64,000 bases of DNA from Mycobacterium celatum (GTDB lineage: Bacteria; Actinomycetota; Actinomycetes; Mycobacteriales; Mycobacteriaceae). Under the pieces are notes generated by a model. That model made no database searches and was not told the origin of the DNA. It saw nothing but the letters and a program-made list of their open reading frames with translations. Below, one piece after another: positions 24,440 to 32,430 of the stretch; within the stretch, counting starts at the first letter, position 1; each line of letters starts with the position of its first letter. The stretch lies in the NCBI RefSeq assembly GCF_002101595.1, contig NZ_LQOM01000027.1, positions 1-64,000 of the forward strand. Direction: 5' to 3'. A program made the translations under genes and the position numbers.

Positions 24440-25333
24440 ATGCCGGACACCGACGTTCACCCTGACCTGCGCAGAATCGCCCGCATCGCCCCGCGAACCT
24501 TGGTCAGCCCACGGACGTTGCGCCTGATGCGGGCCGCGACGCGGCTGCAGGGCCTGCGCAGTCCGGGGGACGTCGAAGTGCTCACCCTGGACTCGGGCGC
24601 CGGCATCCGGCTGTTTCGCCCCACCGGGACAACCGAATCCACGGCTGCATTGCTGTGGATGCACGGCGGGGGCTACGTCTTGGGCAGGGCAAGCCAAGAC
24701 GACACGCTGTGCCGCCGCTTCAGCCGCGAGCTGGGCGCCACCGTGGCGTCGGTGGACTACCGGCTGGCACCCGAACACCCCTATCCCGCGCCGCTCGAGG
24801 ACTGCTATTCGGCGCTGACGTGGCTGGCCCGGCAGCCCGCGGTGGATCCGTCGCGGATCGCAATCGGCGGTGCCAGCGCGGGCGGCGGGCTGGCGGCCGC
24901 CCTGGCGCTGCTCGCCCGCGACCGCGGCGAAGTCACGCCGGCCCTGCAGCTGCTGGCCTACCCGATGCTCGACGACCGCAGTGCGAACAATCCGAAGCAC
25001 CCGTCGTACCGGTTGTGGAGCCCCAGCAGTAACCGGTTCGGCTGGGCGGCTTATCTCGGTGACGCCGACCCGCAGGTTGCCGTGCCCGCGCGCCGCGACG
25101 ACCTGAGCGGGCTGCCCCCGGCGTGGATCGGGGTCGGCACCCACGACCTGTTCCACGACGAGGACCTGGCCTACGCCGAGCGGCTCACCCGTGCCGGGGT
25201 GGCGTGCCACGTCGAGGTGGTCCCGGGCGCGTTTCACGGATTCGACTTGCTGGTACCCAAAGCCAAAGTGTCCCAGGCGTTTTTCGCCAGCCAGTGCGCC
25301 AGCCTGCGCACGGCGCTGGCAGCGAAGGGCTGA
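24440..25333 (+). CDS. lipW: esterase LipW (Rv0217c ortholog)
   Basis: This 297-residue HSL-family esterase has the HGGG oxyanion motif at H75-G78, nucleophile S146 in GGASAGGG, acid D236 (GVGTHDLFHDED) and base H266 (PGAFHGFDL). The start at MPDTDVHPDLRRIARIAPRTL matches LipW; a longer frame from 24362 would extend into the lipC promoter. It is divergent from lipC (100-bp gap). The two-gene FadE unit follows only 4 nt downstream, so LipW may release an acyl chain that those dehydrogenases oxidise after CoA activation. Confidence 0.9.
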   Translation: MPDTDVHPDLRRIARIAPRTLVSPRTLRLMRAATRLQGLRSPGDVEVLTLDSGAGIRLFRPTGTTESTAALLWMHGGGYVLGRASQDDTLCRRFSRELGATVASVDYRLAPEHPYPAPLEDCYSALTWLARQPAVDPSRIAIGGASAGGGLAAALALLARDRGEVTPALQLLAYPMLDDRSANNPKHPSYRLWSPSSNRFGWAAYLGDADPQVAVPARRDDLSGLPPAWIGVGTHDLFHDEDLAYAERLTRAGVACHVEVVPGAFHGFDLLVPKAKVSQAFFASQCASLRTALAAKG

Positions 25334-25337
25334 CGGC

Positions 25338-26459
25338 GTGCCGTTTTCTGTCACCGACGAGCAGCGGGCGTTGCGCAGCACGGTCGCCGACTTGATGGCG
25401 AAACGCTCGCCGGAGTCCGCGGTGCGGGCGTTGACGGCCACCGACACCGGTTTCGACCCGGCGGTGTGGCAGGAGTTGGCGGCCATGGGCCTGGTGGGGC
25501 TGTTGATCCCCGAAGAGCACGGCGGCGCCGGTGCCGGCCCGATCGAGTTGGGCATCGTGGCCGAGGAGATGGGCGCTGCGCTGCTGGTCGGTCCGTATCT
25601 GTCGACGGCGGTGCTGGTGCCCAGCCTGTTGGCCGCGGCTGGGGAGGTCGACGAATCGGCGGCGGTGTTGCCGCGGATTGCCGCCGGTGAGCTGATCGCG
25701 AGTGTAGCTTTCGCCGAGGACGGCTCGGCCCGGGTACCGGCGACCATCGCAACTTGTGCGCGAGCCGTCGGTGACGGCTGGCAGGTGACCGGCTGCAAGA
25801 ATTTCGTGCTCGACGGCGGATTGGCCGAGTTGGTGTATGTGCTGGCCTTGACCGACGCAGGACCGGCGGTGTTCGCGGTCGAAGCCGATGCGCCCGGCGT
25901 GGAGGTGACGCCGCTGACCACGGTGGATCTGACCCGCAAACAATGCCGGCTCCAATTCGCCGACGCCCCAGCACGTTTGGTCGGCCAGTTGGGTTCGGGT
26001 GTCGAGGTGCTCGGTGCTGCGCTGGATTCCTCCGCGGTGGCCCTGGTCGGCGAACAGGCCGGCGGGGCACGCCGCGTCATGGACATGGCCGCCGAGTACG
26101 CCAAGACGCGTTATCAGTTCGGCCGGCCGATCGGCAGCTTTCAGGCCGTCAAGCACATGTGCGCCGACATGCTGCTGGAAACCGAGTCGGCGGTGTCGGC
26201 CGCCCGGTTCGCCAGCGAGTCGGTTGCGCGGCAGTCGCCGTCGCGGATCGCGGATCTTGCGCTGGCACAAGCTTATTGCTCCGATGCCTTCGTGTTTGTC
26301 GCCGCGACCAACATCCAGGTGCATGGCGGCATCGGGTTCACCTGGGAGCATCCGGCGCATCTGTATCTGCGCCGGGCCCGCGGCGACGCCCAGCTGCTGG
26401 GCAGTCCGTCCTGGCACCGCGAGCGCTACCTGCAGCAGATCGGAGCGTGTCGTGATTGA
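25338..26459 (+). CDS. acyl-CoA dehydrogenase, subunit of heteromeric FadE pair
   Basis: This 373-residue flavin acyl-CoA dehydrogenase is shorter than the usual ~385. It has the N-terminal helical domain (FSVTDEQRALR), a beta domain, and the C-terminal helix with KTRYQFGRPIGSFQAVKH and VHGGIGFTWEHPAHLYLRRA. The usual catalytic EGT motif is absent. Instead E239 (ALVGEQAGGARRVM) sits where the alpha-beta FadE pairs (for example FadE26-FadE27) and isovaleryl-CoA dehydrogenase place their catalytic Glu. It begins with GTG 4 nt after lipW and overlaps the next fadE by 8 nt. A heterotetramer acting on a bulky (ring or branched) acyl-CoA is inferred. Confidence 0.87.
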   Translation: MPFSVTDEQRALRSTVADLMAKRSPESAVRALTATDTGFDPAVWQELAAMGLVGLLIPEEHGGAGAGPIELGIVAEEMGAALLVGPYLSTAVLVPSLLAAAGEVDESAAVLPRIAAGELIASVAFAEDGSARVPATIATCARAVGDGWQVTGCKNFVLDGGLAELVYVLALTDAGPAVFAVEADAPGVEVTPLTTVDLTRKQCRLQFADAPARLVGQLGSGVEVLGAALDSSAVALVGEQAGGARRVMDMAAEYAKTRYQFGRPIGSFQAVKHMCADMLLETESAVSAARFASESVARQSPSRIADLALAQAYCSDAFVFVAATNIQVHGGIGFTWEHPAHLYLRRARGDAQLLGSPSWHRERYLQQIGACRD

Positions 26460-27612
26460 CGAGGAAGTGCGCCGCGAGGTCCGAGAATGGCTGGCCGCCA
26501 ACTGGTCTCCCGGCATCGATCGCGCCGAGTGGGCGCACACCGTCGTCGACGCCGGCTGGGCCGTCCCCAGCTGGGAGCCCGAGTGGTATGGCCGCGGCCT
26601 CACCGATACCGGATCCCGCATTGTCGCTGAGGAATTCGCGGCGGTCGGGGCGCCGGGCGCCGGGCATGACCGGGCAAACCTGTTCGCCTGCACATTGCAC
26701 GACTGCGGCACCGACGAGCAGAAGCGCCGGCTGATCCCGCCGTCAATCCGCGGCGAGACCAAGTGGTGCCTGCTCTACAGCGAGCCGGGTGCCGGGTCGG
26801 ATCTGGCGGGCCTGCGCACCCGCGCCGACCGCGACGGCGACGACTGGGTGATCAACGGGCAGAAGGTGTGGACGTCGTTTGCGACGACAGCCGACTACGG
26901 GATGCTCGTGGCACGCACCGACTGGGATGTGCCCAAGCACAAGGGAATCAGCTTCTTCATGTTTCCGATGCGCCAACCCGGCGTGGAGATCCGCCCCATC
27001 CACCAGATCACGGGCGAATCGGAATTCAACGAGGTGTTCATCGAGAATGCCCGGGTGCCCGCCGACAACATGGTCGGCGAGCCGGGGGCGGGCTGGTCGG
27101 TGCTGCAGGTCGCGCTCGGCTACGAACGCCGGTTCATGGGCGATCTGGCCCGCACCTCCAAGAATGCCAAGCGGCCCAAGCCCGAAAAGGGCGGTGGCTT
27201 GGTGCAATTGGCGCGTGATTTCGGCCGGCTCGGCGACGCCCACGTTCGTCAGCAGATCGCCCGGGTCGACGCGCTGGTTGCCGTGAACCGTTGGAACAGA
27301 GAGCGTTCGAAGACCGCTGTCGATCGCGACGAGTCGGCGACCCTGGCGGCGTTGGGCAAGATCGCGATGTCGCGGATCTTGCACGAGACCGCCCGGGTGG
27401 AGACCGAGATCATCGGCGCCGAGGCCATGCTGGCCGGACCGGACAACCCGGTCGGTGACGCGGTGACGTTCCGGACGCTCAACGCGTATTTCACCTCGAT
27501 CGGCGGCGGCACCGATCAGATTCAGCGCAATATCATCGGCGAACGCATACTCGGTCTGCCCAAAGAGCCGGAGCCCTACCGCAATACGCCGTTCCGCGAC
27601 TTACCGCACTAA
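26452..27612 (+). CDS. acyl-CoA dehydrogenase, partner subunit of FadE pair
   Basis: This 386-residue acyl-CoA dehydrogenase starts at a GTG within the last 8 nt of the preceding fadE. FAD-binding features include WCLLYSEPGAGSDLAGL and VWTSFATTADYGMLVARTD. At the C-terminus the position of the catalytic EGT motif reads GGGTDQIQRNIIGERILG, so the usual catalytic Glu is replaced by Gly. This complements the preceding subunit, which carries the candidate Glu, and is the division of labour seen in mycobacterial alpha2beta2 FadE pairs. The pair follows lipW as one operon and ends before a 54-bp repeat. Confidence 0.88.
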   Translation: MIDEEVRREVREWLAANWSPGIDRAEWAHTVVDAGWAVPSWEPEWYGRGLTDTGSRIVAEEFAAVGAPGAGHDRANLFACTLHDCGTDEQKRRLIPPSIRGETKWCLLYSEPGAGSDLAGLRTRADRDGDDWVINGQKVWTSFATTADYGMLVARTDWDVPKHKGISFFMFPMRQPGVEIRPIHQITGESEFNEVFIENARVPADNMVGEPGAGWSVLQVALGYERRFMGDLARTSKNAKRPKPEKGGGLVQLARDFGRLGDAHVRQQIARVDALVAVNRWNRERSKTAVDRDESATLAALGKIAMSRILHETARVETEIIGAEAMLAGPDNPVGDAVTFRTLNAYFTSIGGGTDQIQRNIIGERILGLPKEPEPYRNTPFRDLPH

Positions 27613-27629
27613 CCCCCCGCCCCTGCCGC

Positions 27630-27683
27630 GAGCGTGCGTGTCACCGCCGACACTCCGTAGTTGAACCTGGTTTACGCACGCTC
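27630..27683. repeat. 54-bp dispersed inverted-repeat element, copy A
   Basis: GAGCGTGCGT at 27630-27639 and ACGCACGCTC at 27674-27683 are perfect 10-bp terminal inverted repeats around a unique 34-bp core. The reverse complement of this unit matches the element at 35647-35700 in 50 of 54 positions. It lies between a convergent fadE and amidohydrolase gene. Confidence 0.8.
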
Positions 27684-27693
27684 ACGCATGAAG

Positions 27694-28998
27694 TCACCCT
27701 GCGGCGTAGACGATTTCACCGCCGATGATCGTTGCGGCGACCAAACCGGCGTCGAGTTCGGCCAGCACGGCCTCGGGCGGTGCGGTCAGCAGGCACAGGT
27801 CGCCCGGCTGCCCCGGCTCGACGGTGCGCACCCGGCTGGGGTGCTCGGGCCAGCCCAGGAACATCATCAAGGCTCGCCGCTCCGGAATACATTCGTCGGC
27901 GCCGAGCACCGCCCCGCTCGGGGTGGTGCGATACACCGCGGCGCGCATCGCCGCCCACGGGTCGCCGCGACCGAACGGCATATCGGTGGACAACGCGACC
28001 GGAATGCCGGCGAGCAGCAGGGACGCCACCCGCCACAGTTGGTCGTGTTCGCCGGCCGGTATCTCGGTCAGGTACTGATCGCCGCGCTCGGCAACGAAGT
28101 TGGGCTGGGTCACCACCGTCACCCCGAGATCCACCAGGTCGTCGAGGCAGTCGGAGGGTGTGTCGGCCGCGTGTTCGATCCGGTCGCGGGGATGCGCGCC
28201 GGCCTGCTGCAGCGCCGCGATCGTCACGAGCAGCTGGGCGGCGGTCACGCAGTGGATGGCGACCGGGCCACCATTGCGGTGCCTTTCGGCGATCCAGTGT
28301 GCGAGTTCGTCGAGGTCCAGGGCCTCGTCGTGCAGGATGCGCTTACCGGGTGACAGAAAATGCAGCCTCTGGCGTAGCTCACCGTGGCGATGCAGCTCGG
28401 TCAACCCCACGATGTCACCGATTTCGAGATCCGGTGTGGCATCGGTGATTCCGGTGACGCCGTAGCTACTCAGCCGCTGGCTGACATCGGCGAGGCCGAT
28501 ATCGCGGCGCTCTAACGCCTCCGACCAATCCGAGGCGGCGCTGCGCAGGCGCCCGTCGGGATGGTCTGCCAGCCCGATCCGGGCCAGCCCGGCGGAGTTG
28601 AGGATCCACATCGCGCCGCTGCGGTGCTGTATGCGCACCGGCACGGCGGGTGCCAGCGCATCCAGCGTCATCCGGTCCAGCGGCCCGGCGACCGAGTCGT
28701 GATAGCCGATAGCGCGGACCCAGCCGTCGTCGCCGGGCGGGGCGGTGGCCAGCGCGCCCGCGAGCGCGTCCCGGTCGCGCACCTGCGGTGGGCCCACCTG
28801 GAGCGACGTTTCGGCTGCGGCCGCGGAGTGCAGATGGACGTGGTGGTCGTGCAAGCCGGGTATCACGGTTCCGCCCGCCGCGTCGTACACGTCTTCACCG
28901 GGCAGCGGCTCGATGTCTTTGGCCACCTGGTCGATCTGCGCCCCGACCCGAACGTCGAGAAGAGCGCCGTCCAGCCGGGTAGCCTGTCGAATTAGCAT
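27694..28998 (-). CDS. amidohydrolase family protein (amidohydrolase_3 type)
   Basis: This 434-residue metal-dependent amidohydrolase has a small N-terminal beta domain (LIRQATRLDGALLDV), then the metal motif GLHDHHVHLHS near residue 50, HCVTAAQLL and RIEHAA further on, and TDMPFGRGDPWAAM with the catalytic Asp. The fold family includes YtcJ-like and N-acyl amino acid deacylases. The ATG overlaps the end of the CoA-transferase gene by 7 nt; a frame that continues upstream inside that gene is not real. It may hydrolyse an amide or cyclic substrate feeding the surrounding acyl-CoA enzymes. The substrate is unknown. Confidence 0.82.
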   Translation of the reverse strand: MLIRQATRLDGALLDVRVGAQIDQVAKDIEPLPGEDVYDAAGGTVIPGLHDHHVHLHSAAAAETSLQVGPPQVRDRDALAGALATAPPGDDGWVRAIGYHDSVAGPLDRMTLDALAPAVPVRIQHRSGAMWILNSAGLARIGLADHPDGRLRSAASDWSEALERRDIGLADVSQRLSSYGVTGITDATPDLEIGDIVGLTELHRHGELRQRLHFLSPGKRILHDEALDLDELAHWIAERHRNGGPVAIHCVTAAQLLVTIAALQQAGAHPRDRIEHAADTPSDCLDDLVDLGVTVVTQPNFVAERGDQYLTEIPAGEHDQLWRVASLLLAGIPVALSTDMPFGRGDPWAAMRAAVYRTTPSGAVLGADECIPERRALMMFLGWPEHPSRVRTVEPGQPGDLCLLTAPPEAVLAELDAGLVAATIIGGEIVYAAG

Positions 28999-30170
28999 GG
29001 CGCGCCGAGCTTTTCGGCAACGATATGCTTTACCGCGGCGTTGTCGGCGCCGAGCGGGGGCGCCGACGGGCTCGGTGGCGGCGGTTGCGGCGCGGCGACG
29101 GGTATGTCGCAAGGCGGTGATTGCGGGAGCGCGGCGTAGCCAGCGGCGACCTGCGCCATCGACACCTCGACCAGCTCGCCTCCGCCGCGGCGCAGCGACT
29201 GCGCCACCGCCCGCGCCGCCTCCAGCCCGGCCAGCGGGTCTGCGATGGCGTCGCCGCAGAACACCGGCCCTTCGCCGACAAGTCCGCCCGCGACCGCGGC
29301 GTCGTCGCCGAACGCGGCCCGGTCCGGCTGACCGGCGTAGCCGCCGATGCGCAGCCACACCCGTCCGGCCCGGGCCGCCACGTCGTCGACGCTCAACCGG
29401 CGTCGGCGTAACGCCGCGGGCCGGGAGCCCTCGACGACGACGTCGGCGGCGGTCAGCAAATCCCGCAAGGCGCCGTCGTCGAAATCCACGGCGTAGGAGA
29501 GCTTTCCGAAGTTCATCCAGTCGAAGAACGCAGGCTCGCCGCGGCGGGTCCCGTCGGGCCGGGCCGGGCTTTCCACCTTGACGACGACGGCGCCCGCCCG
29601 GGCCAGCAGTTGGGTACATAGCGGCCCAGCCCACAAGGACGACAGGTCGGCCACCAGCAGCCCGTCGAGGTCGCGCGGCTCGGTCGTATCGCCGATTCGC
29701 CGCACCACCGGCGCGGCCGGGGCCGCCTCGCCAAGCGCCGCCGCCGCGATGTCCAGCAGTTGGGCGCGGCTGACCACGTCGTGCGCGGAACGTGCTGCGG
29801 CCCAACGGGTTAGCACTGGCCAAGGGTCGGCGGGAATGGTGTCGCATTCCAGCAGCGCGGGCAGCGCCGCGGTGTCTTCAGCGCGCGGCAGCGCGATCGC
29901 CCCCCAGCCGTCAGCGGTGGGCAGCAGCCGGGTGGCGCCGCCCGCAGAAACCGAGCCCTGCCGGGTCAGGCCGCGCAGGGCCGCGCGGCCCGCCAGCGTC
30001 GTCGCGGCGTCGACGTCGACACCGGTCAGCTCGGCGATCTCAGCGGTCACTCCTCGGGCCCGGGTCAGCACGGCGGCGCGGGAAAAGTCGGGCGGCCCAT
30101 CGGGCGGGCCGGTCAGATAGGCCAGCCCGCTGCCGGCCCAGTCTGCTGCGGCCGCATCCACGCCCACCAT
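28992..30170 (-). CDS. type III CoA-transferase (CaiB/BaiF family)
   Basis: This 392-residue protein is of the family III CoA-transferase type. The core CaiB/BaiF segment is LDGLLVADLSSLWAGPLCTQLLARAGAVVVKVE, with the Asp-Leu-Ser/Thr region and then ARPDGTRRGEPAFFDWMNFGKLSYAVD. The order is unusual: about 165 residues precede the normal N-terminal motif, suggesting a permuted or fused half-domain with additional family-like sequence. The C-terminus is Pro-rich (about residues 355-372). It overlaps the amidohydrolase by 7 nt and follows the hot-dog hydratase gene by 10 nt, forming a three-gene operon. It would move CoA between acids, with the donor and acceptor unknown. Confidence 0.8.
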   Translation of the reverse strand: MVGVDAAAADWAGSGLAYLTGPPDGPPDFSRAAVLTRARGVTAEIAELTGVDVDAATTLAGRAALRGLTRQGSVSAGGATRLLPTADGWGAIALPRAEDTAALPALLECDTIPADPWPVLTRWAAARSAHDVVSRAQLLDIAAAALGEAAPAAPVVRRIGDTTEPRDLDGLLVADLSSLWAGPLCTQLLARAGAVVVKVESPARPDGTRRGEPAFFDWMNFGKLSYAVDFDDGALRDLLTAADVVVEGSRPAALRRRRLSVDDVAARAGRVWLRIGGYAGQPDRAAFGDDAAVAGGLVGEGPVFCGDAIADPLAGLEAARAVAQSLRRGGGELVEVSMAQVAAGYAALPQSPPCDIPVAAPQPPPPSPSAPPLGADNAAVKHIVAEKLGAPC

Positions 30171-30180
30171 TGTGCGCGCG

Positions 30181-31167
30181 TCAGAACTGCAGCGCGGTGA
30201 ACCGCCAGTCCAGCACCTGGCGGTCCGGCTCGTCCGATTCGCTGACCGCGTAGACCAGCGAGCGCAGGGTCAGCACGCCGCCGTGGTCGGTCGGCTGGGC
30301 GGACTCGACGTGCAGCTCGCTGTAGAGCGTGTCGCCCTCGTGCACCGGACCGGTGTGGTCGCAGGACTCCCAGCCCAGCACCGTGGCCAAGTTGGGCAGC
30401 AACCGAGTGGCTTGCGCCAGCGCCAGCCCGATAGTGTGTCCGCCGTACACCAGCCGGCTTCCGCTGACCCGCGAATCGTGATGCACTGCAGCAATATTCA
30501 GTGTCAGCCGGGCCAACTCGGGTGCGCTGCTGACGATGTCGGCGCTGCTGTGCAACACCGAACCTGCGATGCCTGGGTCGAAATGGGGCCCGGGGATGCG
30601 CTCGCGGAACACGGCGCCGTTCCACTGCTCGGTAGCCGAGGGCGGCGGCACCAGATCGGTGCCGATCGCCGAGAGGTCGTCGGCGTGATCGGCGGCGTCC
30701 GGCGCGGCGCCCGGACTCAACGGCAACATGGCGCAGCGGTAGAAGTCGAGCACCAACCGATCGGCCTGGTCGATCGTGGTCATCCGCAGGGCTACCAGAC
30801 CGGTGGGCGCCCGCCCGGGCTTGGCCGAGTTCTTCTTCAGGCCCACCACCTCGGTGCGGGTGAACAGGCTGTCGCCGATGGCCGGGAAGCGGTAGAAGAC
30901 CAGCCCGCGGTAGAACAGGTTGGCTTTGACGTGCCGGGTGACCAGCGTCGACTGCCCGATCGCGACGTCGCACACCAGACCGGGGTGAGCCAGCGGCGCC
31001 GTCGACCCGGTGACCGCCTGCGACAGTTCGGCGTCCAGCGGCAGGCGCAACCGGTCGCCGAGGATGCTCTGATGCACGGCGGCCACCCCGGGGGACAACG
31101 TCATCGAAGGGGCGCCGGGAAACACCTGGCCGACGTGCAGGTCGTCGAAGTACGGGCCGCCGGTCAT
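30181..31167 (-). CDS. double hot-dog (MaoC-like) hydratase, Rv0216 ortholog
   Basis: This 328-residue protein has two MaoC-like hot-dog repeats, as in M. tuberculosis Rv0216, a solved double hot-dog structure. The N-terminal repeat begins GPYFDDLHVGQVFPGAPSMTLS. The second has SRLVYGGHTIGLALAQATRLLPN, where the hydratase-type GH and following helix are retained. It probably hydrates or otherwise binds an enoyl-CoA. It is divergent from fadE3 with a 29-bp gap, so dehydrogenation by FadE3 and hydration by this protein are likely consecutive steps. The start ATG (MTGGPYFDD) is the family-like one. Confidence 0.87.
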   Translation of the reverse strand: MTGGPYFDDLHVGQVFPGAPSMTLSPGVAAVHQSILGDRLRLPLDAELSQAVTGSTAPLAHPGLVCDVAIGQSTLVTRHVKANLFYRGLVFYRFPAIGDSLFTRTEVVGLKKNSAKPGRAPTGLVALRMTTIDQADRLVLDFYRCAMLPLSPGAAPDAADHADDLSAIGTDLVPPPSATEQWNGAVFRERIPGPHFDPGIAGSVLHSSADIVSSAPELARLTLNIAAVHHDSRVSGSRLVYGGHTIGLALAQATRLLPNLATVLGWESCDHTGPVHEGDTLYSELHVESAQPTDHGGVLTLRSLVYAVSESDEPDRQVLDWRFTALQF

Positions 31168-31196
31168 CGGGCGACCCGCCGTGTCAGCATGACGGT

Positions 31197-32348
31197 ATGG
31201 ACGAGCTCAGCGACGAAGAGGTGCTGCTGGTCGAGACGGTGCGTGACTTCGTCGACAAAGAGGTCAAGCCGACGGTGCGCGAAGTCGAGCATGCCAACGA
31301 GTATCCGCAAGTGTGGATCGAGCAGATGAAGCGGATCGGCATTTACGGCTTGGCCATCCCTGAGGAGTACGGCGGGTCACCGGTGTCGATGCCGTGCTAC
31401 GTGCTGGTCACCCAGGAGCTGGCCCGCGGCTGGATGAGCCTGGCCGGTGCAATGGGCGGGCACACTGTGGTCGCCAAACTGCTCACGTTGTTCGGCACCG
31501 AGGAGCAGAAGCGTCACTATCTGCCGCCGATGGCCACCGGCGAGTTGCGGGCCACCATGGCGCTCACCGAGCCGGGCGGCGGCAGCGATCTGCAGAACAT
31601 GTCGACCACCGCGCGGACCGACGGCGACGAGCTGGTGATCAACGGGTCGAAGACCTGGATTTCCAATGCGCGGCGTTCCGGGCTGATTGCGTTGCTGTGC
31701 AAGACCGATCCACATGCGACACCGCGCCACACCGGTATCTCGGTGGTGCTGGTGGAACCCGGCCCGGGGCTGACGATTTCGCGGGACCTGCCCAAGCTGG
31801 GCTACAAGGGAGTCGAGTCGTGCGAGCTGTCGTTCGACGGCTACCGGGTCCCCGCGTCGGCGATCCTGGGCGGCGTACCGGGCAAGGGCTTTGCGCAGAT
31901 GATGAAAGGTCTTGAGACAGGCCGCATTCAGGTGGCCTCCCGGGCATTGGGGGTGGCGACGGCGGCACTCGACGATGCGTTGGCGTATGCGCAGCAGCGG
32001 GAAAGCTTCGGCAAACCGATCTGGCAGCACCAGTCCGTCGGAAACTACCTGGCCGACATGGCCACCAAACTCACTGCCGCCCGCCAGCTCACGCGCTACG
32101 CGGCCGAACGCTACGACAGCGGCCAACGCTGCGACATGGAAGCCGGGATGGCCAAGCTGTTCGCCTCCGAGGTGGCGATGGAGATCGCGTTGAACGCGGT
32201 ACGTATCCACGGCGGCTACGGCTACTCCACCGAATACGACGTCGAGCGGTACTTTCGCGACGCGCCGCTGATGATCGTCGGCGAGGGCACCAACGAAATC
32301 CAGCGCAACGTGATTGCCGGGCAACTGGTGGCCCGCGGCGGAATCTGA
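31197..32348 (+). CDS. fadE3: acyl-CoA dehydrogenase FadE3 (Rv0215c ortholog)
   Basis: This 383-residue classical acyl-CoA dehydrogenase converts acyl-CoA to trans-2-enoyl-CoA with FAD. It has the FAD/substrate motifs ATMALTEPGGGSDLQNM and TWISNARRSGL, and QRESFGKPIWQHQSVGNYLADMATK. Unlike the 25-27 kb pair it retains the normal active-site Glu (GEGTNEIQRNVIAGQL) and should be a homotetramer. The ATG follows a CAGCAT hexamer by 6 nt, a weak leaderless-type arrangement. It is divergent from the Rv0216-like hydratase, as in M. tuberculosis. Confidence 0.91.
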   Translation: MDELSDEEVLLVETVRDFVDKEVKPTVREVEHANEYPQVWIEQMKRIGIYGLAIPEEYGGSPVSMPCYVLVTQELARGWMSLAGAMGGHTVVAKLLTLFGTEEQKRHYLPPMATGELRATMALTEPGGGSDLQNMSTTARTDGDELVINGSKTWISNARRSGLIALLCKTDPHATPRHTGISVVLVEPGPGLTISRDLPKLGYKGVESCELSFDGYRVPASAILGGVPGKGFAQMMKGLETGRIQVASRALGVATAALDDALAYAQQRESFGKPIWQHQSVGNYLADMATKLTAARQLTRYAAERYDSGQRCDMEAGMAKLFASEVAMEIALNAVRIHGGYGYSTEYDVERYFRDAPLMIVGEGTNEIQRNVIAGQLVARGGI

Positions 32349-32358
32349 TGAGCTCTGC

Positions 32359-32419
32359 GCCGAGTGTGCGGTTATGTCACGATTTTTCGCTGCGGCCGTG
32401 CATTAGGTCCACACTCGGC
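32359..32419. repeat. 61-bp inverted-repeat element
   Basis: GCCGAGTGTG at 32359-32368 and CACACTCGGC at 32410-32419 form a perfect 10-bp inverted repeat around 41 nt with a T-rich centre. It fills the gap between fadE3 and the downstream hydrolase gene. Size and arm style (GAGYGTG) resemble the other intergenic elements of this window, but the core differs. Confidence 0.65.
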
Positions 32420-32430
32420 AGGGTTCGCAC

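Noticed and set aside
23924..26104. A 726-codon minus-strand frame across lipC, lipW and fadE
   Set aside because: It crosses three well-supported genes on either strand and its translation has the Ser/Thr/Arg-rich bias of GC-rich antisense sequence.
28999..29847. Upstream extension of the amidohydrolase frame
   Set aside because: It lies over the CoA-transferase gene in another frame and is Arg-rich; the ATG at 28998 begins the recognisable amidohydrolase domain.
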